The notes under the pieces were generated by a model, which was given only the letters and a program-made list of their open reading frames with translations, did not search any database and was not told the origin of the DNA. This document shows positions 37,036-47,141 of a DNA stretch of 64,000 nucleotides, piece by piece. Origin of the DNA: Bizionia myxarmorum (GTDB lineage Bacteria; Bacteroidota; Bacteroidia; Flavobacteriales; Flavobacteriaceae); the NCBI RefSeq assembly GCF_008086205.1, contig NZ_VSKK01000001.1, positions 1-64,000 of the forward strand. Reading direction: 5' to 3'. The stretch's first letter is position 1; the number at the start of each line of letters is the position of its first letter. Made by a program: the position numbers and the translations under genes.

Positions 37036-37580
37036 TTTTTGGAAGCTATAAACGAAAACCGATTAACCCAAATTACCCAAAGCAAACAAACCATTCCATA
37101 AATAATAGCGGGAAAAATTACGGTGTGCAAAATATCTTTACGCCAAGGATAATGATATAAACCTATGGAAAGTATCACCACACGAACCAAATTGGCCACA
37201 TAAAGTAAAACACTTCCTGCCAAAATATAAATGGCCGTAATTTTAAAGCGTCCCGAAAACCCTAGAATAAAGGAAATAAATAAAATTATGACGCTTATAG
37301 AATTGCAACCTTCAATAACCCGAGCTACAAATTTGTCATTAATTATAAGCTTCATAGAAGCTTCTTTAGGGTGCGGAATCACTTCTGAATTATAACCCAA
37401 TGTTTCTAACATATCGGCGCTTTGTTGCGCTACCAAATGCGTCATATAATCCGGGTAATATTTTTCTCCCGTTGAAAGTTCTAAATAAAATGAATATGAA
37501 AAAGTTAACACCGCATAAACCACCAAAAATGTGATAATAAACTTCAATACGGACTTATATTTCACAAGTAATTTTTTCAC
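37032..37580 (-). CDS. xrtF: Exosortase family protein XrtF
   Basis: This 182-residue multi-spanning transpeptidase-like membrane enzyme has the three expected catalytic residues: Cys92 (VIEGCNSIS), Arg133 (ANLVRVVIL) and His152 (DILHTVIF). Exosortases cleave C-terminal sorting signals such as PEP-CTERM and hand the protein on, and XrtF is the flavobacterial subtype. No target with a recognisable sorting tail is nearby. It is followed by its associated protein with overlapping codons. Confidence 0.9.
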   Translation of the reverse strand: MKKLLVKYKSVLKFIITFLVVYAVLTFSYSFYLELSTGEKYYPDYMTHLVAQQSADMLETLGYNSEVIPHPKEASMKLIINDKFVARVIEGCNSISVIILFISFILGFSGRFKITAIYILAGSVLLYVANLVRVVILSIGLYHYPWRKDILHTVIFPAIIYGMVCLLWVIWVNRFSFIASKK

Positions 37581-37674
37581 TATAAATTTTTAAGGATTTC
37601 ACTGTTAAAGTTATTCAAATTGTCTGTTAAAAATCACTGCAATTTAAATACTTTTACCGAAACTTTGATAACTA

Positions 37675-38130
37675 ATGACACTTCAAGAATTAAAACCTGC
37701 TGTTACTGCTATTGTTGAGCAAACTGAAAAAACCGTAAACCAAAGACTATTAGAGGTTTGCGCTCTTTTAGAACATAGAGTTCCCTATTACAATTGGGTT
37801 GGTTTTTATTTTAAAAATGGCGATAAAAATGAACTAAAGCTAGGCCCTTACGTTGGTGAACCTACAGATCATGTAATTATTCCTTTTGGAAAAGGTATTT
37901 GCGGCCAAGTTGCTATTAGCAATAAAAATTTTGTGGTGCCGGACGTTTCTGCTCAAGATAACTATATTGCCTGTAGTATTACTGTTAAAGCTGAAATTGT
38001 CGTGCCAATTTTTGTCAATAATCAGAACATTGGACAAATTGATATCGATTCAAATACAGCAGATCCTTTCACAGATATGGACGAACGTTTTTTGGAGTTT
38101 GTATGTAAAAAAGCAGCTTCAATTTTATAG
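37675..38130 (+). CDS. GAF-domain protein, free-methionine-R-sulfoxide-reductase-like
   Basis: This 151-residue single GAF domain has the cysteines typical of the fRMsr family: GKGICGQVA (about 75-83) and NYIACSITVKAEIVVP (about 101-116). It probably reduces free methionine-R-sulfoxide as part of oxidative repair, unless one of the catalytic cysteines has another role. There is no signal peptide. It is a single gene divergent from xrtF and upstream of purH. Confidence 0.82.
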   Translation: MTLQELKPAVTAIVEQTEKTVNQRLLEVCALLEHRVPYYNWVGFYFKNGDKNELKLGPYVGEPTDHVIIPFGKGICGQVAISNKNFVVPDVSAQDNYIACSITVKAEIVVPIFVNNQNIGQIDIDSNTADPFTDMDERFLEFVCKKAASIL

Positions 38131-38210
38131 TTGTTAATAACTTCTTTTTTAAGTTGAAAAACAGTGGTGTTTTATGCAAAAACACAACCGCTTTTTTTAA
38201 TGTATTTGCC

Positions 38211-38218
38211 TACTTTTG
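38211..38218 (+). promoter_or_regulatory. -7 box of purH
   Basis: TACTTTTG matches TAnnTTTG 24 bp upstream of the purH ATG. A TTG at the usual -33 distance is not apparent. Confidence 0.45.
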
Positions 38219-38242
38219 CACCCATAAAACAACACAACTGAA

Positions 38243-39775
38243 ATGAATACTACAAAAACTATTAAATCGGCCTTAATTTCTGTTTTCAGTAAAGACGGAT
38301 TAGCGCCTATTGTAAAAAAATTACACGAACAAAACGTTACTTTATATTCCACAGGTGGCACTGAGAAATTCATTAAGGATTTAGGCATTCCTGTTGTTCC
38401 TGTTGAAGATGTAACCTCCTACCCTTCTATTCTTGGTGGCCGCGTAAAAACATTACATCCTAAAGTTTTTGGTGGTATTTTAAACAGACAAAACAACGAA
38501 AGTGATGTGGCTGAATTAGAAGAATTCGGTATTCCTCAAATTGACCTGGTAATTGTAGATTTATATCCATTTGAAAAAACAGTCGCTTCGGGAGCTAGCG
38601 CCCAGGATATAATTGAAAAAATTGATATTGGCGGTATTTCTCTTATTCGAGCAGCCGCTAAAAATTACGCTGATGTAGTTTGTGTTGCTTCAGTTAACGA
38701 TTACAAGGAATTTTTAGAATTATTAGAATCTAAAAATGGCGAAACATCTGAAGAAGACCGTAAACGTTTTGCGGCTAAATCTTTTAATGTTTCATCTCAT
38801 TACGATTCGGCTATTTTTAATTATTTCAATCAAGATAAAGAAATAGCAAGTTTCAAATTAAGTGAAACGGATGGTCAAACATTGCGTTATGGCGAAAACC
38901 CACATCAAAAAGGTTATTTCTTTGGCGATTTTGATGCCATGTTCACCAAACTTCACGGAAAAGAATTAAGCTACAACAACTTATTAGATGTAGATGCTGC
39001 TGTGAATTTAATGAACGAATTTAAAGGTGAAGCACCAACGTTTGCTATTTTAAAACACAATAATGCTTGTGGTTTTGCACAAAGAGATACGGTGAAATCA
39101 GCGTATACAGATGCATTAGCTGGCGATCCAGTTTCGGCATTTGGTGGAATTTTAATTAGCAATTCGGAAATTGACGAATCAACAGCAAATGAAATTCATA
39201 GTTTATTTTGTGAAGTTGTCATTGCGCCTTCATATTCTGAAACCGCTTTAAACGTTTTAAAAGGTAAAAAGAATCGTATTTTATTAATTCAAAATGAAAT
39301 TGAATTGCCAAAAACTACGGTTAGAACCTGTTTAAATGGTGTTTTAGTTCAAGATCGCGACGGTTTAACAGACAGCATTGAAAATTTAACCTATGCTACC
39401 AACAATAAACCAAATCAAAGTGAGTTAGAGGACTTGATATTTGCATCAAAAATCTGCAAGCATACCAAATCCAATACAATTGTGCTAGTTAAAAACAAAC
39501 AATTATGTGCAAGTGGAACTGGACAAACAAGTCGTGTAGACGCTTTAAATCAAGCTATACATAAAGCACAATCTTTTAAATTCAATTTAAAAGGATCTGT
39601 TATGGCTAGTGATGCCTTTTTTCCGTTTCCAGATTGTGTTGAAATAGCAGATAACGTAGGGATTTCAGCAGTAATTCAACCAGGAGGATCTATAAAAGAT
39701 GAATTAAGTGTGGACTATTGCAATGCTCATAATGTTTCTATGGTATTTACAGGAACACGTCATTTTAAACATTAA
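38243..39775 (+). CDS. purH: Bifunctional AICAR transformylase / IMP cyclohydrolase
   Basis: This 510-residue enzyme catalyses the last two steps of de novo purine synthesis (AICAR to FAICAR to IMP). The N-terminal cyclohydrolase (MGS-like) domain has STGGTEKFI and ILGGRVKTLHP. The C-terminal transformylase domain has LRYGENPHQKG and the KHNNACGFA motif (catalytic Lys/His). The length is normal for the family. Confidence 0.97.
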   Translation: MNTTKTIKSALISVFSKDGLAPIVKKLHEQNVTLYSTGGTEKFIKDLGIPVVPVEDVTSYPSILGGRVKTLHPKVFGGILNRQNNESDVAELEEFGIPQIDLVIVDLYPFEKTVASGASAQDIIEKIDIGGISLIRAAAKNYADVVCVASVNDYKEFLELLESKNGETSEEDRKRFAAKSFNVSSHYDSAIFNYFNQDKEIASFKLSETDGQTLRYGENPHQKGYFFGDFDAMFTKLHGKELSYNNLLDVDAAVNLMNEFKGEAPTFAILKHNNACGFAQRDTVKSAYTDALAGDPVSAFGGILISNSEIDESTANEIHSLFCEVVIAPSYSETALNVLKGKKNRILLIQNEIELPKTTVRTCLNGVLVQDRDGLTDSIENLTYATNNKPNQSELEDLIFASKICKHTKSNTIVLVKNKQLCASGTGQTSRVDALNQAIHKAQSFKFNLKGSVMASDAFFPFPDCVEIADNVGISAVIQPGGSIKDELSVDYCNAHNVSMVFTGTRHFKH

Positions 39776-40010
39776 AATCCTCACTAAGGTGGGATATCAT
39801 GAGAATCTCTCGGGAATCTCTTATAATATTTAAAGCCACTTTTCATCAGCATTTTCAGTTAGTGTGAAAAGTGGTTTAACAACAAGAAGTTGTAAGAAAA
39901 TAATTATAAATAAAAAAAACTCAAAAAGAATACCAATCATAATAATTGCCTAAACTTTTATTACATTTACAAGAATTGATTAACAACCCTTTAATACACC
40001 TCTGAAACGC
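39776..40010. other. purH-mreB gap with a hairpin
   Basis: This 235-bp stretch has no gene. It contains a near repeat gagaatctctcgggaatctc and an inverted repeat around 39832-39877 (gccacttttca / tgaaaagtggt) with a long loop and only a short T-run. It is perhaps a weak terminator of purH. Confidence 0.4.
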
Positions 40011-41039
40011 ATGGGATTTTTTGACTTCTTAACCGAAGAAATTGCCATAGATTTGGGAACTGCAAACACACTAATTATTCACAATGATAAAGTAGTTGTA
40101 GACAGTCCATCTATTGTTGCACGCGATAGAATTTCTGGAAAAATAATTGCTGTTGGAAAAGAAGCCAGCTTAATGCAAGGTAAAACGCATGAAAACATAA
40201 AAACAGTTAGGCCACTGAAAGATGGTGTAATTGCGGATTTTGATGCCAGTGAACAAATGATTAGTATGTTCATTAAAAATATTCCTGCTTTAAAGAAAAA
40301 ATTATTTCCGCCATCTTTGCGTATGGTTGTTTGTATTCCTTCAGGAATTACAGAGGTTGAAATGCGTGCTGTAAAAGAATCTTGTGAGCGTGTTAATGGT
40401 AAAGAAGTCTATTTAATACATGAACCTATGGCCGCGGCTATTGGTATTGGCGTAGATATTATGCAACCTAAAGGGAACATGATTGTTGATATAGGTGGTG
40501 GTACTACTGAAATTGCTGTCATAGCTTTAGGCGGCATTGTTTGTGATAAATCTGTTAAAATTGCAGGTGATGTTTTTACAAACGATATCATTTATTACAT
40601 GCGTACACAACATAACTTATATGTGGGTGAACGTACAGCTGAAAAAATAAAAATTCAAATTGGTGCTGCTACTGAAGATTTAGAATTGCCTCCAGAAGAC
40701 ATGAGTGTTCAGGGTCGTGATTTACTAACTGGGAAGCCAAAACAAGTGCAAATTTCCTACCGTGAAATTGCTAAAGCATTAGATAAATCTATTTTACGAA
40801 TTGAAGATGCTGTAATGGAAACATTATCTCAAACACCTCCAGAATTAGCTGCCGATATTTATAATACCGGTATTTATCTTGCAGGTGGAGGTTCTATGTT
40901 ACGTGGTTTGGACAAGCGTTTGTCTCAAAAAACAGATTTACCAGTATATATTGCTGAAGATCCATTACGTGCCGTTGTTCGTGGAACAGGAATTACATTG
41001 AAGAATTTATCGAAATTTAAAAGCATTTTGATAAAATAG
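40011..41039 (+). CDS. mreB: Rod-shape determining protein MreB
   Basis: This 342-residue actin-fold protein forms filaments at the inner membrane and guides lateral peptidoglycan synthesis. Nucleotide-binding motifs are seen in IDLGTANTLI (about 13-22), IVDIGGGTTEIAVI (about 157-170) and LAGGGSMLRGL near residue 290. It is first in mreB-mreC-mreD-mrdA-rodA, an operon with overlapping or nearly touching genes. Confidence 0.97.
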   Translation: MGFFDFLTEEIAIDLGTANTLIIHNDKVVVDSPSIVARDRISGKIIAVGKEASLMQGKTHENIKTVRPLKDGVIADFDASEQMISMFIKNIPALKKKLFPPSLRMVVCIPSGITEVEMRAVKESCERVNGKEVYLIHEPMAAAIGIGVDIMQPKGNMIVDIGGGTTEIAVIALGGIVCDKSVKIAGDVFTNDIIYYMRTQHNLYVGERTAEKIKIQIGAATEDLELPPEDMSVQGRDLLTGKPKQVQISYREIAKALDKSILRIEDAVMETLSQTPPELAADIYNTGIYLAGGGSMLRGLDKRLSQKTDLPVYIAEDPLRAVVRGTGITLKNLSKFKSILIK

Positions 41040-41050
41040 CCATTTAGGTC

Positions 41051-41875
41051 ATGCAACAAATCATTAAATTCTTTTTAAGAAACAAAACTTTTTTGTTGTA
41101 CTTATTCCTGCTTTCTATTGCCATTGTTTTCACCATTCAATCGCATTCATATCACAAAAGTAAATTTATAAACTCGGCTAATTTTGTTACGGGAGGCATT
41201 TATAATTCCACAAATAATTTGTCCATTTATTTTAGTTTAAAATCGCAAAATCTACTTCTACAGGAAGAAAATGCGCGTTTAAGCTCCATAGTTTATACAC
41301 CTAATGACACCGTAAATGGTAGTTTCATTACAGACACAATCTATTCAGGCGTTAACTATAAATTTACGCCAGCACAGGTTATTAAAAATAGTTATTCAGC
41401 AACAAACAACGTGTTACTTATAAATCGTGGAAAACGTGATAGTTTAAAACAGGATTTCGGTGTTATTACTCAAAAAGGAATTTTAGGTATTGTAGACAGA
41501 ACGAGTAATAAATTCGCAACCGTTTTATCTATTTTAAATACCAATATTAAAATTAGTGCTCAATTAAAAAACACCAATCATTTTGGATCTTTAATGTGGG
41601 ATACTAAATCGCCTCAAGTTGTTCAATTACATGAAATTTCGAAAATTGCACCTTTAAAAAAGGGTGATACGATTGTTACTTCCGGACGTTCTATAATTTT
41701 CCCGAAAGGAATTCCTGTAGGAACCATTAAAGATTTCAGATTGGATTCTGCCGAAAATTTCTACACCGTAGACATTCAACTTTTTAATGATATGACCAAC
41801 ATAGAATATGTTTACATCATTGAAAACGTTGATAAAAGTGAGATAAATAGCCTTATAAAACCAAGCAATGAATAA
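41051..41875 (+). CDS. mreC: Rod-shape determining protein MreC
   Basis: This 274-residue membrane-anchored periplasmic protein has one N-terminal helix (about 11-29), a helical coiled segment, then the beta-rich core with LLINRGKRDSLKQDFGVIT and ISAQLKNTNHFGSLMWD. It bridges MreB to the PBP2/RodA synthase. Its stop overlaps the mreD start by 8 bp, so expression is coupled. Confidence 0.93.
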   Translation: MQQIIKFFLRNKTFLLYLFLLSIAIVFTIQSHSYHKSKFINSANFVTGGIYNSTNNLSIYFSLKSQNLLLQEENARLSSIVYTPNDTVNGSFITDTIYSGVNYKFTPAQVIKNSYSATNNVLLINRGKRDSLKQDFGVITQKGILGIVDRTSNKFATVLSILNTNIKISAQLKNTNHFGSLMWDTKSPQVVQLHEISKIAPLKKGDTIVTSGRSIIFPKGIPVGTIKDFRLDSAENFYTVDIQLFNDMTNIEYVYIIENVDKSEINSLIKPSNE

Positions 41876-42371
41876 TACGGCAATCTCATTTAGCGTTCAG
41901 TTTATTGTGCTTATGCTAGCGCAAGTTTTGGTATTAAACCATATCAACTTTTTGGGACATATTAATCCGTATTTATACGTTTTGTTTATACTTTTATTTC
42001 CCATTAATAACAACCGTTTGGTTTTTCTGTTAATTAGTTTTGCTTTAGGGCTTGGTATCGACATTTTTTCAGATTCTGGAGGCGTACATGCTGCCGCCGC
42101 TTTAAGCATTGCTTTTATTAGACCAGTTGTGCTTAAGTTTTGTTTTGGCTCCGTTTATGAGCATCAAACTATCAAATTTAAAAATGTGGATTTTGGCGCG
42201 AAAGTTATTTATTTTATCATCTTAATCGTTATTCATCATTTTATACTTTTCGCGCTGGAAATTTTTAACTTAAGAGATATAATTTTAGTCCTTCAAAAAA
42301 CGTTATTCTCAAGTATATTCACTATTATACTTTGTTTAATGGCAACCATCATATTCAGTAGAAAAACCTAA
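41868..42371 (+). CDS. mreD: Rod-shape determining protein MreD
   Basis: This 167-residue protein has about five hydrophobic helices and the motif GLGIDIFSDSGGVHAAA (about 61-77), expected in MreD. It overlaps mreC by 8 bp, and its last base is the first of the next gene. It is an inner-membrane part of the elongasome. Confidence 0.92.
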   Translation: MNNTAISFSVQFIVLMLAQVLVLNHINFLGHINPYLYVLFILLFPINNNRLVFLLISFALGLGIDIFSDSGGVHAAAALSIAFIRPVVLKFCFGSVYEHQTIKFKNVDFGAKVIYFIILIVIHHFILFALEIFNLRDIILVLQKTLFSSIFTIILCLMATIIFSRKT

Positions 42372-44302
42372 TGCGACAATTTTTACTCTTTTTTATAATT
42401 ATCCTTGTAGGTCTTACCTTTATTGGAAGACTCTTCTATTTGCAAGTTTATACAGCAGACGGCTACAATATTCTGGACGATAATGCCATTAGAAAGGTTT
42501 ATGATTACCCAAAACGTGGCTTTGTTTATGACAGGGATAATAATCTTCTAGTAGGAAATCAGCCTTCTTATGATGTCATGGTTATTCCGCGTGAAGTTAA
42601 GCCGCTAGATACTTTAGAATTTTGTTCACTTTTAAAAATCACCAAAGAACAATTTATAAAAACCTATAAACGCGCTTATAACTATTCGCCCAGATTACCT
42701 TATGTTTTTGTAGCGCATCTTTCCAAAGAAGATTATGCCGTTTTACAAGAAAAAATGCGAAAGTATGAAGGTTTTTATATTCAAAAACGATTATTGCGTG
42801 ATTATCATACAGCAGTGGGCGCCAACGTTTTAGGATTCATTGCAGAAGCGAGTCCAAGCCAAATTGAAGAAAACCCCTATTATAAAATGGGTGATTTAAT
42901 TGGAAAACAAGGCGTGGAATTATCTTATGAAAAAGAACTGCGCGGTGTAAAAGGTATTAAATTCATTCAAAAAGATCGCTTCAACAGAGATATTGGCCCC
43001 TATCAAGATGGTGCTTTTGATACTATTCCGAAACCAGGAAAAGATATCACCATTACCATAAATCAAAAGCTGCAAGATTATGGTGAGTTATTAATGACCA
43101 ATAAACGTGGAAGTATTGTAGCTATTGAACCTAGTACCGGAGAAATTTTAGCGCTTATTTCAGCCCCATCTTATGATCCTAATTTATTAGTAGGCAGAAA
43201 GCGTTCAGCGAATTACACCAAGTTATATCGGGACAGTGTGCATTTACCACTGATAGACAAAGGTCTGTTGCGGGTTCATGAGCCGGGTTCACCATTTAAA
43301 GTTATTGTTGCATTAACTGCTTTACAAGAAGGCGCCATTACACCACAAACTAACGTGTTTTGCTCGGGCGTTTATAGATACGGCCGTCGTGGAACTATGG
43401 GATGCCACTGTGGTGGAGGAAACCGCGATTTAATAACTGGTATTGCTAAATCCTGTAACTCCTATTTTGCAACGGTATATAGAAAAAGTGTCGATTTTTT
43501 TCCTAATGCTAGCAAATCCATGGACATTTGGAGCGACCATGTAAAAAGTTTTGGATTAGGGCAGTATTTAGGTACTGATTTACCTATCGGGAAAAAAGGA
43601 AATATTCCGGACGGTGCCTATTATGATAAATGGTATCCCGATTTTAATTGGGGTTCTACAACTATTATATCCAATTCCATTGGACAAGGTGAAATTTTAG
43701 TAACGCCCATTCATTTAGCCAATATGACTGCCGCAATAGCCAACAGAGGATTTTACTTTACACCTCATATTATAAAAAGTATTGAAAGTCAGGAAAAGGA
43801 TCCGAAATTTACAACACCGAATTACACAACAATAGATAAAAAATATTTTGAACCCGTAGTTCAAGGCCTTTTTGATGTTTATGAAAACAATGGAACAGCC
43901 CGATCTTTGCGCGTTCCAGGGATAGAAATTTGTGGAAAAACAGGAACTGCCGAAAACTTTGCCATCATTCAAGGAAAGCGCACGCAGCTGTCCGATCACT
44001 CTTTATTTATTGCATTTGCCCCTAAAGATAACCCAACTATTGCCATTGCCGTATTTGTTGAAAATGGCCATTACGGTTCTACTTATGCTGGTAGAATAGC
44101 TAGTTTAATGATTGAGAAATATATCAATGATAACATTTCAAGAACCGATTTAGAAAACTGGATTTTAGCCCATAGTTTGGAAGATGAATACTTAAAACCT
44201 TTTTCTGGAACACCTTTCAAAATTAACAGAGAAGCTGGTTATCAAGTTATTTCTCCAGAAGAATTAGAAATATTAAAAAGCCAATTAGTTAAAAAGCTAT
44301 AG
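42371..44302 (+). CDS. mrdA: Penicillin-binding protein 2, elongasome transpeptidase
   Basis: This 643-residue class B PBP has an N-terminal helix (about 5-23), a dimerisation domain and a transpeptidase domain. Active-site motifs are SPFK (the SxxK in EPGSPFKVIV, about residue 311), SCN in KSCNSYFATV, and KTG in CGKTGTAEN near residue 519. It cross-links lateral-wall peptidoglycan together with RodA. Its start overlaps mreD and it is followed 5 bp later by rodA. Confidence 0.96.
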   Translation: MRQFLLFFIIILVGLTFIGRLFYLQVYTADGYNILDDNAIRKVYDYPKRGFVYDRDNNLLVGNQPSYDVMVIPREVKPLDTLEFCSLLKITKEQFIKTYKRAYNYSPRLPYVFVAHLSKEDYAVLQEKMRKYEGFYIQKRLLRDYHTAVGANVLGFIAEASPSQIEENPYYKMGDLIGKQGVELSYEKELRGVKGIKFIQKDRFNRDIGPYQDGAFDTIPKPGKDITITINQKLQDYGELLMTNKRGSIVAIEPSTGEILALISAPSYDPNLLVGRKRSANYTKLYRDSVHLPLIDKGLLRVHEPGSPFKVIVALTALQEGAITPQTNVFCSGVYRYGRRGTMGCHCGGGNRDLITGIAKSCNSYFATVYRKSVDFFPNASKSMDIWSDHVKSFGLGQYLGTDLPIGKKGNIPDGAYYDKWYPDFNWGSTTIISNSIGQGEILVTPIHLANMTAAIANRGFYFTPHIIKSIESQEKDPKFTTPNYTTIDKKYFEPVVQGLFDVYENNGTARSLRVPGIEICGKTGTAENFAIIQGKRTQLSDHSLFIAFAPKDNPTIAIAVFVENGHYGSTYAGRIASLMIEKYINDNISRTDLENWILAHSLEDEYLKPFSGTPFKINREAGYQVISPEELEILKSQLVKKL

Positions 44303-44307
44303 TTTTT

Positions 44308-45585
44308 ATGACAAGAGAGACCAATAGGTATTTTAAATTTGATTGGATTACCATCGTCTTGTTTTTGATGTTAACCGGTTTTGGTTGGATGAATATTTTG
44401 TCCGCTTCTCATATGGGCGACACCATTGATTATACCGATTTTTCGCAACCATACGGCAAGCAACTTTTGTTTATTTGTTTAACCGTAGGGCTAATTGTCA
44501 TTATCCTTTCATTAGAATCGAAATTCTATGAACGTTTTTCCAGTGTCATTTACATTATCTCCATGCTTTCCATGTTGGGTTTATTTGTATTTGGGAAAAA
44601 TGTAAATGGCGCCACTGCTTGGTATGGAATAGGCGGCATGACCATACAACCTAGTGAATTTGCCAAAGCGGCCACAGCTCTTGCCATAGCCAAACATTTA
44701 AGCGATTTACACACGGATTTAAAGCTCTTTAAAGATCAAATTAAAGCCTTTATCATTATAGCTATTCCAGCAGTTTTAATATTGCTACAAAATGACACGG
44801 GAAGTGCCATTGTTTACGTGGCATTCATTTTCGTTTTTTATAGAGAAAATCTACCTAAAGCATACTTGGTTTTTGGCGTTCTTTTAACCTTAATTACTTT
44901 GAGTTCCTTGAAGTTTGGAGACATAGCTACGAGCATCGTGGTTGTCATTTCTATTCTAACTTATCATTTTACTAGACGTAAAAAACCAGCGATTTTAAAA
45001 ACGCTTTTAGCCTTAATTGCTTGTGTAATTTTAAGCTTTGGTGTTGATTTTTTATATGATAATATTCTGCAAATCCATCAAAAAGATCGGATTAGCTTAT
45101 GGTTAAGACTAGAAAAAGATCCATTGAAATTGCAAGAAATGCAGCGCGATATTTTGTATAATTTATACGAATCTGAAAAGGCTATTAGTTCGGGCGGATT
45201 AACTGGAAAAGGCTATTTGCAAGGCACTAGAACAACAGGTAAATTTGTTCCGGAACAACATACAGATTACATTTTTAGTACCGTTGGTGAAGAATGGGGT
45301 TTTGCGGGAACTGTTTTCGTGGTGGTAGCTTTTGTGCTACTCTTGCTGCGTATTCTGCATTTGGCAGAACTTCAAAAGCTACAATTTAGTCGGGTTTATG
45401 GTTATAGCGTTGCGGCCATTTTATTTTTCCATTTCTTAATTAATATAGGAATGGTTATGGGCTTAATTCCCACCATTGGTATACCACTTCCATTTTTTAG
45501 TTACGGTGGCTCTGGACTTTGGGGTTTCACTATTTTATTGTTTATTTTCATAAAATTAGACTCCAACCGGATTAATGAGTGGTAA
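44308..45585 (+). CDS. rodA: Rod-shape determining glycosyltransferase RodA
   Basis: This 425-residue SEDS-family integral membrane enzyme polymerises lipid II into glycan strands with PBP2. About ten membrane helices are seen, with conserved motifs IQPSEFAKAA, LQNDTGSAIVY, HTDYIFSTVGEEWGFAG and PLPFFSYGGSG. It is the last gene of the mre operon. Confidence 0.96.
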   Translation: MTRETNRYFKFDWITIVLFLMLTGFGWMNILSASHMGDTIDYTDFSQPYGKQLLFICLTVGLIVIILSLESKFYERFSSVIYIISMLSMLGLFVFGKNVNGATAWYGIGGMTIQPSEFAKAATALAIAKHLSDLHTDLKLFKDQIKAFIIIAIPAVLILLQNDTGSAIVYVAFIFVFYRENLPKAYLVFGVLLTLITLSSLKFGDIATSIVVVISILTYHFTRRKKPAILKTLLALIACVILSFGVDFLYDNILQIHQKDRISLWLRLEKDPLKLQEMQRDILYNLYESEKAISSGGLTGKGYLQGTRTTGKFVPEQHTDYIFSTVGEEWGFAGTVFVVVAFVLLLLRILHLAELQKLQFSRVYGYSVAAILFFHFLINIGMVMGLIPTIGIPLPFFSYGGSGLWGFTILLFIFIKLDSNRINEW

Positions 45586-45924
45586 TAATTTATCATTTCA
45601 ATTATTCTCTTAAAATTCGCCCAAACTACCAATAATAAATGGTGAATTTAATAACCTAAAATCTTTCATACCTTTTAAGCAAATTAGCTATTCTTAACTT
45701 GTTTCCGCTTCCTTACACTTATTAATAAAAACCCATCTAAAGCATTCAAATCCCATAAGACAATGTTTTCTAGGTGATTAAAAATAATTTAATTTGTCGT
45801 TTTAATTATTTTATCAATTAAATATGTATCTTTAATTTCCATCCGATAGTTTTCAGAATAGCAAAAGTTAAATATTACTTGTAATATTCATAATCGTTTT
45901 AATAATCTTTAAATGTAGGTTCCT
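45586..45924. other. Long AT-rich gap after rodA
   Basis: This 339-bp region has no open reading frame of note and no good terminator. A short stretch near 45826-45836 (atgtatcttta) loosely resembles a -7 box for the gene at 45925, but the spacing to an upstream TTTG is wrong. Confidence 0.4.
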
Positions 45925-46725
45925 ATGAGAAAACTTTTACTATTTGCGTTGTGTTTGCTATGTTTTACTTTTGCAAAAGCTCAAGATGAAGAAGAGCAAC
46001 CTGATTACTCACCATTTGATGACGGTAAGTTTTTACCAGATAAAATTCAGAATCCTCTTGCCAATATAGTTAATTTACCTATTAGCTATCAGCTCTCTTT
46101 TGGAGATGATTACGCAAATGTCTTAAATCTAGAACCCAGCATTCCCATTCTTATAACTAAAAAGTGGATGATGGTAACAGAAACAATTATTCCCATTTTG
46201 AGCATGCCCACAGTATCCGGTTATAATAGTGGACTTGGAAATATTCGTTTTATTACCAGCTTGACCACGGTTAAACAAACCGGCTTTAGTTGGGGAATTG
46301 GTCCGGCATTTATGCTTCCCGCAGTTAAAGAGTCATTAGGAAATAACAAGTTTTCTATTGGACCTTCTTTAGTGGCTTTAAAACAAACATATGGTTTCAC
46401 CTACGGATTAGCAGTTCAGAATTATTTTTCAGTGGTAGGTTCTAGTACTAAAGCAGATGTTAATATCTTATATGCTGAAATTATCCTATCTAAAACCTTT
46501 TCAAAAGATTGGTATGTATACTCGAATCCACAAATTACAGCGGATTGGAATGCAGATAGTGACAATCAATGGACGGTTCCTTTAGGTCTTGGAATTGGCA
46601 AGTTGGTTAACCATCGGTATCTGCCACTCAATTTAAAAGCTGGTTTTTACCGATACATTGCAAACCCTATGGATGCAGATTGGTTAATACAAGCGCAGGT
46701 TTCGTTCTTAATAAACACAAAATAA
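45925..46725 (+). CDS. Exported outer-membrane-type barrel protein
   Basis: This 266-residue protein has signal peptide MRKLLLFALCLLCFTFAKAQ. The mature part has alternating strands with aromatic girdles, e.g. SYQLSFGDDYANVLNL and SWGIGPAFMLPAV, and resembles transporter-like proteins of the MetA-pathway phenol-degradation group, also listed as neuromedin U or hypothetical. The substrate is unknown. It stands alone, convergent with gldC. Confidence 0.72.
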   Translation: MRKLLLFALCLLCFTFAKAQDEEEQPDYSPFDDGKFLPDKIQNPLANIVNLPISYQLSFGDDYANVLNLEPSIPILITKKWMMVTETIIPILSMPTVSGYNSGLGNIRFITSLTTVKQTGFSWGIGPAFMLPAVKESLGNNKFSIGPSLVALKQTYGFTYGLAVQNYFSVVGSSTKADVNILYAEIILSKTFSKDWYVYSNPQITADWNADSDNQWTVPLGLGIGKLVNHRYLPLNLKAGFYRYIANPMDADWLIQAQVSFLINTK

Positions 46726-46776
46726 CGCCTAATTAATAATCGTCTTAAACCCATACATTCAAAGAATTAACTGGCT

Positions 46777-46817
46777 TAAAAATGGGAGAAAAGGTTTAGA
46801 CCTTCCTCCTATTTTTT
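46777..46817 (+). terminator. Terminator-like hairpin, overlapping the gldC end
   Basis: An imperfect stem aaaaatgggagaaaaggt / accttcctcctattttt ends in six T residues. It follows the plus-strand gene at 45925 and runs over the gldC stop codon at 46809, so it could act for both genes. Confidence 0.5.
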
Positions 46818-47141
46818 AAGATCTAATTTTTCAGCAAAATAATCGCAGAAATCTTTCATGGTAGCCGTCATTTTATCATCTTGAGTGGCTCTACTAAACG
46901 TATCGCTCATGGCTACTAAAGTTTGGTGAAAGAATATTTTCATTTCATCAACAGGCATATCCTTCGTCCATAAATCAATACGAAGTGATTCTTGCTTATT
47001 ACTGTCCCAAACAGATAATAACATGGCTTTTGCCTCTTCGTTATCAATTCCGCCATCTGGTGCTGTCCAATTTAATTTTTCAGGAACACGGTTTTCATCT
47101 AATTCAACATGAAGTTCTATGGTTGATTTTATGTTAGCCAT
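46809..47141 (-). CDS. gldC: Gliding motility protein GldC
   Basis: This 110-residue soluble protein, associated with gliding in Flavobacteriaceae, contains the family's core TIELHVELDENRVPEKLNW (about 6-24) and a C-terminal FCDYFAEKLDLKK. It overlaps the upstream gldB by 8 bp, so translation is coupled. Its biochemical role is unknown; it enhances gliding in studied species. Confidence 0.93.
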   Translation of the reverse strand: MANIKSTIELHVELDENRVPEKLNWTAPDGGIDNEEAKAMLLSVWDSNKQESLRIDLWTKDMPVDEMKIFFHQTLVAMSDTFSRATQDDKMTATMKDFCDYFAEKLDLKK

